A stretch of DNA of 10,031 nucleotides from Sulfurimonas sp. (lineage in GTDB: Bacteria; Campylobacterota; Campylobacteria; Campylobacterales; Sulfurimonadaceae): contig JAGHAW010000047.1 of the NCBI GenBank assembly GCA_021161305.1, forward strand, positions 1 through 10,031, written 5' to 3'. Every line of letters starts with the position of its first letter. Within the stretch, counting starts at the first letter, position 1. The notes beneath the pieces were generated by a model, which was not told the origin of the DNA, did not search any database, and saw only the letters and a list, made by a program, of their open reading frames with translations. The translations under genes were made by a program, and so were the position numbers. Below, piece after piece: positions 1-5,208 of this stretch.

Positions 1-258
1 CTGTTTACGCTTATTTTACTTCTATTTATGATTAAGATGTATGACACAAAAGAGTTCTTTATATCGTGGTGGGCATATACTTTCCCACTTGCAGCTATGA
101 CTATTGCAACTTTGATGATGGAGATGGCATATCACAATAGTGTTACATATGTAGCATCTATGGGATTGGTTATTTTAACAAGTGTAGTGGTTGGTTTTGT
201 AACTTTTAGAACTATTGTGGCATGTAGAGCAGAAAAAATTTGTATTGAGGAAGAGTAG
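1..258 (+). CDS. TDT/SLAC1-family membrane transporter, C-terminal fragment (5' end outside window)
   Basis: The frame is open from base 1, so this is the last 85 codons of a longer gene; the ATG at 28 is internal. The visible part holds two hydrophobic segments. Its WWAYTFPLAAMTIAT stretch (about residues 23-37) is the recognisable C-terminal signature of the tellurite-resistance/dicarboxylate transporter (TDT, TehA/SLAC1-like) family. It ends in a short cytoplasmic tail with FRTIVACRAEKICIEEE. Family members are ten-helix inner-membrane proteins that move anions such as dicarboxylates, sulfite, chloride or tellurite-related species, and substrate cannot be told from the C-terminus. The stop codon overlaps a possible GTG start of the next gene by one base and lies 2 bases before its ATG, so the two are probably co-transcribed and coupled. 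Family assignment is fairly sure; function is open. Confidence 0.75.
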   Translation: MFTLILLLFMIKMYDTKEFFISWWAYTFPLAAMTIATLMMEMAYHNSVTYVASMGLVILTSVVVGFVTFRTIVACRAEKICIEEE

Positions 259-260
259 TG

Positions 261-770
261 ATGAATAATAAGTTGGCAGTTTTTGTAGGTATAGTTTTAG
301 GTTTTGTATTTAGTTTTTTTGTATTTGGTATAGCTTTTAAAGTAGCTGCACCTACAATGTTTTTTAAAGAGATAACATCAACATATAGTTTTGATAAAAC
401 AGTAGAATTGATTGAAACAAGAATAAAGAAACAAGATGGATGGCATGTAACAACTACCATAGATCAGCAAAAAGAAGTTTTGGATGATGGTGGTGAAGAT
501 GTTGGAAAAGTTAAGATTATTAAGTTCTGTAATGGTAAGCTTTCCGGTGAAATGCTGATGGCAGATGATAGTAAGTTTATGGCTGCTAAAATGCCACTAA
601 GTATCTCTGTATATGAGAAAAGTGACGGTCGAGTTGTCATAGGACTTATGAACGGTTATGTAATGGCAAGACTCTTTTCTGGGACTAGAGAGGGTAAGAT
701 TATGGAAGAAGTTGTTAAAGATATAGAAGAAATTCTAGGCTTTATGCACTTTAGATTTACAATATTTTAA
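261..770 (+). CDS. DUF302 family protein with N-terminal membrane anchor
   Basis: A 169-residue protein of unknown function. Residues about 5-26 form one strongly hydrophobic helix, either an uncleaved anchor or a signal sequence. The rest, about 40-160, is a soluble domain with the DUF302 pattern: TYSFDKTVELIETRIKKQDGW near the start, a central KIIKFCN strand, then MPLSISVYEK and a GLMNGYVMARLF strand-helix region. DUF302 domains are small alpha/beta domains found alone or beside transport and redox genes in many bacteria; no biochemical role is established that I know of. I chose ATG 261 because GAGGAAGAG at 247-255 is a good ribosome site 5 bases upstream; GTG at 258 is in frame and would add one residue. 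A single cysteine (C90) sits in the KFCN strand. The position between a TDT transporter and a NifU-domain gene suggests an accessory periplasm-facing role, by context only. Confidence 0.72.
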   Translation: MNNKLAVFVGIVLGFVFSFFVFGIAFKVAAPTMFFKEITSTYSFDKTVELIETRIKKQDGWHVTTTIDQQKEVLDDGGEDVGKVKIIKFCNGKLSGEMLMADDSKFMAAKMPLSISVYEKSDGRVVIGLMNGYVMARLFSGTREGKIMEEVVKDIEEILGFMHFRFTIF

Positions 771-787
771 AAGAAGGATAGATAGTT

Positions 788-1141
788 ATGATGCCATTTT
801 CGGATGAAGAGATATATGAAGCAGTAAAAAACAATATACCAAGAGTTAGTCAGTATGTTAACTCACATGGTGGAGGGATAACTCTGCTTGGTGCAAAAGA
901 TGGAACAGTTTATATAGAACTTATAGGAACTTGTTCAGGCTGTGCTATGAGTCTTATGACAACAAAAATGGTTGTTCAAAAAGAGTTAAGAGCATTGATT
1001 CATCCAGAATTAAATGTAGCAAATGTTGATGGGACACCAGAAAATGCACTTCCCGAAGATGTTTATACTCAAAAAATAAGTGAAGAAGATGCTTCCAAAA
1101 GTGGCGTAGTTGAAAAAGTAAAAGATTTTTTACATATATAG
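788..1141 (+). CDS. NifU C-terminal domain iron-sulfur scaffold/carrier protein
   Basis: A 117-residue stand-alone NifU C-terminal (Nfu) domain. The hallmark is visible: a first helix (EIYEAVKNNIPRVSQYVNSHGGG, residues 8-30), a strand pair with DGTVYIELIGTCSGC, and the CxxC pair C49/C52 followed by an amphipathic helix to about residue 73. In the family two such domains join to hold one [4Fe-4S] cluster between their CxxC pairs and hand it to client proteins in the cytoplasm. The last 40 or so residues (ALPEDVYTQKISEEDASKSG and on) are acidic/polar and are not part of the core domain. AGAAGGA at 772-778 serves ATG 788; ATG 791 is an alternative start. No nifS/iscS gene is near, and the neighbours are membrane transport genes, so this may be a dedicated carrier. 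Domain call is secure; client is unknown. Confidence 0.88.
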   Translation: MMPFSDEEIYEAVKNNIPRVSQYVNSHGGGITLLGAKDGTVYIELIGTCSGCAMSLMTTKMVVQKELRALIHPELNVANVDGTPENALPEDVYTQKISEEDASKSGVVEKVKDFLHI

Positions 1142-1148
1142 GACTTAA

Positions 1149-1889
1149 ATGGAAGCAGTAAATATATTTTCAATCATAACTATAGCCTTTTTAGGTTCAT
1201 TTGGACACTGCATAGGAATGTGTGGTGGAATTATTATAGCTTATAGCAGTACTAAGATTGAAGATGACTGGGGCAAAGCAAAACAGGCAACGGCTCATCT
1301 ACTCTACTCAATAGGTCGAGTATTTACCTATGTAATTTTAGGTGCTATGTTTGGTTTTCTTGGCGGTGTTGCGATGTTTAATAACTTCGCAAACGGATTT
1401 TTGCTTATATTTGCTGGAATCTTTATGGTTTTAGCAGGTCTTTCACTCTCTGGAAAGATAAAATTTCTAACACTTATAGAACATTCTGTATCTGGTGCTT
1501 CTTGGTATAGAAAACTCTTCCGTGAACTTCTACATACAAAATCACTCTTTAGTTTTTTTGTCTTAGGTATGCTAAACGGACTTCTTCCTTGTGGCTTGGT
1601 ATATTTCTTCGCCGTAACTGCTGCGAGTACGGCAAGTGCTTTTTATGGTGCTTTGGTTATGCTTATCTTTGGACTAAGTACGATTCCTGCTCTGTTTAGT
1701 TTAGGCTTTTTTGTAGGTCTATATAAAAACAGTAAGTTTAGAAATCTGATGATAAGATTGGCTGCTGTGAGTGTGATTATTTTCGGGATATATACAATAC
1801 ATCAAGGTTATGAATATATAAAATACCCTCAAAAACATATCTCCGAGTGTTGTGAGTTTGATCCAAATGCAGAGGACACTAAAAAGTAA
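1149..1889 (+). CDS. DsbD_2 / TauE-SafE-like integral membrane protein
   Basis: A 246-residue polytopic protein with about six hydrophobic segments arranged as two related halves. The first half opens with GSFGHCIGMCGGI (H20, C21, C25) and the second with NGLLPCGLVYF (C148). These paired small-residue/cysteine motifs mark the DsbD_2 family (cytochrome c biogenesis transmembrane-like, commonly annotated as sulfite exporter TauE/SafE or UreH domain). Such proteins are thought to carry reducing equivalents or metal ions across the inner membrane. From memory they often lie beside cbb3 oxidase assembly genes such as ccoI and ccoS in other proteobacteria, but no oxidase gene is seen here. An extra CC pair (C234-C235, in HISECCEF) sits in the polar C-terminal tail. 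The start is 7 bases after the NifU stop. Its stop overlaps the next ATG by one base (TAATG), implying translational coupling with the downstream permease. The sulfite-export label is a name, not evidence. Confidence 0.8.
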   Translation: MEAVNIFSIITIAFLGSFGHCIGMCGGIIIAYSSTKIEDDWGKAKQATAHLLYSIGRVFTYVILGAMFGFLGGVAMFNNFANGFLLIFAGIFMVLAGLSLSGKIKFLTLIEHSVSGASWYRKLFRELLHTKSLFSFFVLGMLNGLLPCGLVYFFAVTAASTASAFYGALVMLIFGLSTIPALFSLGFFVGLYKNSKFRNLMIRLAAVSVIIFGIYTIHQGYEYIKYPQKHISECCEFDPNAEDTKK

Positions 1890-2911
1890 TGTTGATTTTA
1901 GGTGTAATTAAACATGCCATAATGATAACTAGCTTCGTTTTGATGATGATGCTTTTAATCGAATATGTAAATGTTCAAACAAGAGGAGAGTGGCAAAAAA
2001 ATCTTAAAAATAGTAAGCTTAAAAAGTATGTTTTAGCTGCTTTTTTAGGTGTAATCCCTGGTTGTTTAGGTGCTTTTACAGTTGTTTCTCTTTACTCGCA
2101 CAGAATGCTTAGTTTTGGTGCTTTAGTCGGTGTTATGATAGCAACGAGTGGTGATGAAGCCTTTGTAATGCTTAGTATGTTTCCTCAGGCTGCCATTTGG
2201 ATAAATGTCATTTTATTTGTTTTAGCTATTGTAGTTGCATTTGTTGTTGATATAGTGTTTAGAGACAAGCAGTGGATTGTGATAGATGAAAAACATAAAT
2301 TTAAGATACATGAACAGGATTATTGCAACTGTTTTTCCAGTTCTACAATTTTAAAGCAATTTCAAAATATCACATTTCACAGAGCTATTTTACTGACTAT
2401 ATTTGGTGTATTTTTATTGGCGATACTTTCTGGTCAGTTGGGACCTCAAGTTTGGGATTGGAAAAAGATTACTTTTACTCTTGGTTCACTTATGTCTCTT
2501 TTTATTATTTCTACAGTTCCGGATCACTTTTTAAAAGAACACCTCTATGCTCATGTAATTAAAAAGCATCTAGTGAGAGTTTTCTTATGGACTTTTGGTG
2601 CTTTGCTCGTTGTTCATTTTATGGAAAATTATCTTGATATTACAGATTGGTTAAAAGAAAACACGGCAACACTTTTAGTTGTTGCAACTGCTGTTGGAAT
2701 TATTCCGGAGTCTGGTCCACATATGGTTTTTGTAACTATGTATGCCAATGGTCTTGTTCCCTTTGCCGTGCTGTTGGCAAGTTCTATCTCTCAAGATGGA
2801 CATGGAAGTTTGCCGCTACTTGCTGTATCTACTAAAACCTTTGTCTTGTTGAAAGTTATCAATGTTCTTGTTGCACTTCTTGTCGGAGTAGTTGCCTTGA
2901 GTCTATTTTAG
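1889..2911 (+). CDS. ArsP_2-type permease (putative manganese/heavy-metal transporter family)
   Basis: A 340-residue integral membrane protein with about ten hydrophobic segments. It has the two matched motif blocks of the ArsP_2 (former DUF2899) family. The first is GVIPGCLGAF (residues 54-63) followed by IATSGDEAF (84-92). The second is GIIPESGPH (270-278) followed by SSISQDGHGS (298-307). The blocks look like an internal repeat that would bring GxIP loops and acidic/histidine residues (D89, E90, D303, H305) together in the membrane. A hydrophilic loop between the halves carries H141, C146 and C148, a plausible metal or thiol site. Family members are annotated as putative manganese or ten-helix heavy-metal exporters, mostly without direct proof; the related ArsP family extrudes organoarsenicals. 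The ATG overlaps the stop of the preceding gene, so expression is coupled to it. Family call is good; substrate is not determined. Confidence 0.8.
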   Translation: MLILGVIKHAIMITSFVLMMMLLIEYVNVQTRGEWQKNLKNSKLKKYVLAAFLGVIPGCLGAFTVVSLYSHRMLSFGALVGVMIATSGDEAFVMLSMFPQAAIWINVILFVLAIVVAFVVDIVFRDKQWIVIDEKHKFKIHEQDYCNCFSSSTILKQFQNITFHRAILLTIFGVFLLAILSGQLGPQVWDWKKITFTLGSLMSLFIISTVPDHFLKEHLYAHVIKKHLVRVFLWTFGALLVVHFMENYLDITDWLKENTATLLVVATAVGIIPESGPHMVFVTMYANGLVPFAVLLASSISQDGHGSLPLLAVSTKTFVLLKVINVLVALLVGVVALSLF

Positions 2912-2918
2912 GAGAAAT

Positions 2919-4139
2919 ATGTATAAAATAGATGATCCAAAAAACAATTATAAAAATGTAGCACACTCATTTTTTCTCTCTTTAGCTATTACAATAGCTG
3001 AACCATCAACGGTTTTACCACTTATAGTTGCTCACTTTAGTGATAGCGTTGTTATGGTTGGTATCTTTGTTTCACTACTTCGTGGAGGACAAATTGTTAT
3101 ACAGTTATATGCCGCTTTCCATGCACAAGCTTACAAAAGAGTGCTTCCATACTTGGGTAAAGTATTTTTCTTTAGATGGCTTAGTTGGCTTCTTGTTGGG
3201 TTGAGTATATATTTTATTGGTGATTCTAACAAATCTCTTACTCTCTTTTTTATAGGTGTTGGACTATTCTTTTTCTCTTTTTCAGCAGGATTCGGAACGA
3301 TTTACTTTAAAGAGCTTCAAGCAAAACTATTTTCTAAAAAATATCGTGGCAGAACTATGGCAAATCGTCAAATAGCTGGTGCAATAGCTTCCATCATCAG
3401 TGGTGGAGTAGCCGGTTATGTTCTAGCAAACTTTGAAGCACCACTAAATTATGCTTACCTTTTTATGGTAAGTAGTATCTTTATGGCTATAGGTTTTTTC
3501 CTATTTGTAACGATAGAAGAACCAGCCAAAGAGAATGTTTCACAAAAAGAGCAAAATTTCAGACTATTTATAAAAAACGCGATTAAACTTTTAAAAGAAG
3601 ATAAGAGACTGCAACAGCAGATAGCTGTAATTTTTTTAAGTTTTAGTTATTTCTTATCTATGCCTTTTGTTATTTTAAATGCAAACAACTCATTTACGCT
3701 TACCGGTTGGATGCTTGGTGGATTTATTATGATTCAGATGGTAGGAAGTATCTTTGGAAGTATGCTTCTATGGAGAAAGATTCACAACTATGAAAAGATG
3801 CTCTCTCTAAGTTTTGTTTTTATGATTCTAGCCTTTGTTGCAGCCATATTTGCAGAAAATGTTTACGGTTATGCTGTCGTTTTTCTGCTTTTTGGTATAG
3901 GGATTGATGGTTTAAGTATAAGTGGCATGAACTTAGTCATAGAGATAGCACCAGAAGATAAAAGACCAATCTACACAGCTCTTCAGACAAATATAACTTC
4001 AACAGGTCTCTTTTTTCCAATTTTAGGAGGAGTGTTGTTGAAATATTTAGATAGTTATAATCTGATTTATATTTTAAGTATAATCTTACTATCAGTTGGA
4101 TTTATTCTTAGTTTACAACTAAAAGAGATAGAAAAATAA
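2919..4139 (+). CDS. Major facilitator superfamily (MFS) transporter
   Basis: A 406-residue protein with about twelve hydrophobic segments split by a hydrophilic central loop (about residues 200-232, EEPAKENVSQKEQ and on), the normal MFS layout and length. A charged segment KKYRGRTMANRQ (140-151) lies in the loop after helix 4 and resembles the RGRxxG/motif-A-like signature of MFS proteins. E28 and P29 in helix 1 and R55 in helix 2 are buried charged or kinked positions that could take part in transport. No motif identifies the substrate. A strong AGGAG (2910-2914) overlapping the stop of the ArsP_2 gene lies 4 bases before the ATG, so it belongs to the same operon. It is the last gene before a 100-base gap with a new promoter. 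The family is certain from topology and loop motif; direction of transport and cargo are unknown. Confidence 0.82.
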   Translation: MYKIDDPKNNYKNVAHSFFLSLAITIAEPSTVLPLIVAHFSDSVVMVGIFVSLLRGGQIVIQLYAAFHAQAYKRVLPYLGKVFFFRWLSWLLVGLSIYFIGDSNKSLTLFFIGVGLFFFSFSAGFGTIYFKELQAKLFSKKYRGRTMANRQIAGAIASIISGGVAGYVLANFEAPLNYAYLFMVSSIFMAIGFFLFVTIEEPAKENVSQKEQNFRLFIKNAIKLLKEDKRLQQQIAVIFLSFSYFLSMPFVILNANNSFTLTGWMLGGFIMIQMVGSIFGSMLLWRKIHNYEKMLSLSFVFMILAFVAAIFAENVYGYAVVFLLFGIGIDGLSISGMNLVIEIAPEDKRPIYTALQTNITSTGLFFPILGGVLLKYLDSYNLIYILSIILLSVGFILSLQLKEIEK

Positions 4140-4200
4140 GAAGATTTTTAGAGGTAGATTAGAGAGCCAAAAAACTATCCAAAGCAATATCAAAGACATC

Positions 4201-4232
4201 TTTAAGTATAATTCACGGATTTTATAAAAAGG
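4201..4232 (+). promoter_or_regulatory. Probable sigma-70 promoter and leader of the pyrH-rpoZ-spoT operon
   Basis: TTTAAG followed by a perfect TATAAT -10 box at 4207-4212 precedes pyrH. The likely start of transcription is about 4218-4219, giving a leader of roughly 20 bases that includes the ribosome site AAAGG at 4228-4232, 7 bases before the ATG. There is no clear TTGACA -35 box, which fits epsilonproteobacterial sigma-70 promoters that rely on the -10 region and AT-rich upstream DNA. A small dyad AAAGA-CA-TCTTT (4192-4203) abuts the -10 region; its 2-base loop is too tight for a hairpin. Confidence 0.7.
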
Positions 4233-4239
4233 TGTATCT

Positions 4240-4950
4240 ATGGCTAACAAACGCGTATTGGTTAAGTTTTCAGGTGAAGCACTTGCAGGTGAAGCAGGTC
4301 ATGGAATTGACACTCAAATATTAAAGTATATCGCTCAAGAGATTAAATCTTTAGTGAATGCTGGTATTGAAGTTGGTATTGTTATAGGTGGTGGTAATAT
4401 TATTCGTGGGGTCACAGCCGCACAAGATGGAATCATTAAACGAACAAGTGGTGATTATATGGGAATGTTAGCTACTGTAATTAATGGCGTAGCTATGCAA
4501 GAAGCATGTGAACATGCAGGACTTGAAGTTCGTATGCAGACAGCCATTAAAATGGAGCAGATTGCAGAGCCTTATATCAATCGTCGAGCAGTTCGTCATT
4601 TGGAGAAAGGTCGTGTTGTAATTTTTGCAGCAGGAACAGGTAATCCATTTTTTACGACAGATACAGCTGCGACTCTTAGAGCAGTTGAAATTGGTGCAGA
4701 GGTAATTATCAAAGCCACTAAAGTTGATGGTGTTTATGATAAAGATCCGGAAAAATTCAGTGATGCTGTAAAACTTTCAGAATTAACTTATGAACAAGCA
4801 CTTTCAGACCATATTAAAGTTATGGATGATACATCTATAGCATTAGCCAAAGACAATAAGTTACCTATTATTGTGTGTGATATGTCTAAAAAAGGGAATA
4901 TCTTAGATATTCTAAATGGCAATATGCAAAATTGCTCAATAGTAAGATAA
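4240..4950 (+). CDS. pyrH: Uridylate (UMP) kinase
   Basis: A 236-residue cytoplasmic enzyme that converts UMP to UDP with ATP, a step of pyrimidine nucleotide synthesis. It belongs to the amino-acid kinase fold family and has the usual bacterial length. Visible motifs are KFSGEALAG (residues 9-17, phosphate-binding loop), VIGGGNIIRG (48-57), RTSGDYMGMLATVING (68-83, UMP site), FAAGTGNPFFTTDTAA (129-144, the UMP-binding GTGNPFFTTD loop), KATKVDGVYDKDP (158-170) and the late VMDDTSIALAKDN (194-206). Bacterial PyrH is typically a hexamer activated by GTP and inhibited by UTP; nothing here departs from that. It opens the housekeeping unit behind a strong -10 box and is followed by rpoZ after 32 bases. 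Confidence 0.97.
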   Translation: MANKRVLVKFSGEALAGEAGHGIDTQILKYIAQEIKSLVNAGIEVGIVIGGGNIIRGVTAAQDGIIKRTSGDYMGMLATVINGVAMQEACEHAGLEVRMQTAIKMEQIAEPYINRRAVRHLEKGRVVIFAAGTGNPFFTTDTAATLRAVEIGAEVIIKATKVDGVYDKDPEKFSDAVKLSELTYEQALSDHIKVMDDTSIALAKDNKLPIIVCDMSKKGNILDILNGNMQNCSIVR

Positions 4951-4982
4951 AATTTATAAATAATAATTTAAAGGAAATATGA

Positions 4983-5204
4983 ATGAAAATAGAAGAATTA
5001 ACAGCCAAAATTTTACAAAATAATCCAAATATGGATAATTATCAACTAGCAATAGCAGTTGCAAAAAGAACAGATGAACTTTTAAATGGTGCACCAAGTA
5101 AGTTAAATATTGATCCAAAAAGTGTTAAAGCTGCAGATTTGGCTCTGATGGAAATTGCTGAAGGCCTTGTAATTATTAAAGGCTTTGTAGATATAGAGGG
5201 TTAG
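4983..5204 (+). CDS. rpoZ: DNA-directed RNA polymerase subunit omega
   Basis: A 73-residue omega subunit, which helps fold beta' and assemble RNA polymerase. The core pattern is clear: NYQLAIAVAKRTDELLNG (residues 19-36) matches the family's RYxLVxxAAKRARQL helix, and KAADLALMEIAEGLV (49-63) matches the KPLxxALEEIAEGKI helix. AAGGA at 4971-4975 lies 7 bases before the ATG, and an in-frame TGA directly precedes it, so the N-terminus is fixed. That N-terminus reads MKIEELTAK and lacks the MAR tripeptide that in E. coli omega contributes to ppGpp site 1. The gene sits between pyrH and spoT, an arrangement shared with Helicobacter as I recall it; in E. coli rpoZ also precedes spoT. Small size makes similarity modest, but motif and context agree. 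Confidence 0.93.
   Translation: MKIEELTAKILQNNPNMDNYQLAIAVAKRTDELLNGAPSKLNIDPKSVKAADLALMEIAEGLVIIKGFVDIEG
5195..5200 (+). promoter_or_regulatory. Ribosome binding site that decides the TTG start of spoT
   Basis: AGAGGG lies inside the last codons of rpoZ, 8 bases before TTG 5209. An in-frame TAG at 5194-5196 blocks any longer reading frame, and no ATG or GTG start occurs until residue 28 (5290), so TTG with this ribosome site is the best start. Confidence 0.65.
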
Positions 5205-5208
5205 TTCT

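Noticed and set aside
212..460. Minus-strand 82-codon reading frame opposite the DUF302 gene
   Set aside because: It is antisense to a well-supported coding region with family motifs, has no recognisable domain, and looks like a shadow.
1149..1889. Naming the DsbD_2 protein a sulfite exporter
   Set aside because: TauE/SafE is a loose family label; the cysteine motifs point as well to redox or metal transport, so no substrate is claimed.
2323..2835. Two plus-strand short frames inside the ArsP_2 permease gene
   Set aside because: They are alternate-frame shadows; the main frame carries continuous membrane helices and both family motif blocks.
4119..4199. Minus-strand 26-codon hydrophobic reading frame (begins MSLILLWIVFWL) in the gap before pyrH
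   Set aside because: It has no proper ribosome site at usable distance and overlaps the MFS 3' end; AT-rich DNA often yields short hydrophobic frames by chance.
4192..4203. Dyad AAAGA-CA-TCTTT next to the pyrH -10 box as an operator or terminator
   Set aside because: The arms are only 5 AT-rich bases with a 2-base loop; it cannot form a stable hairpin and is too short to claim as an operator.
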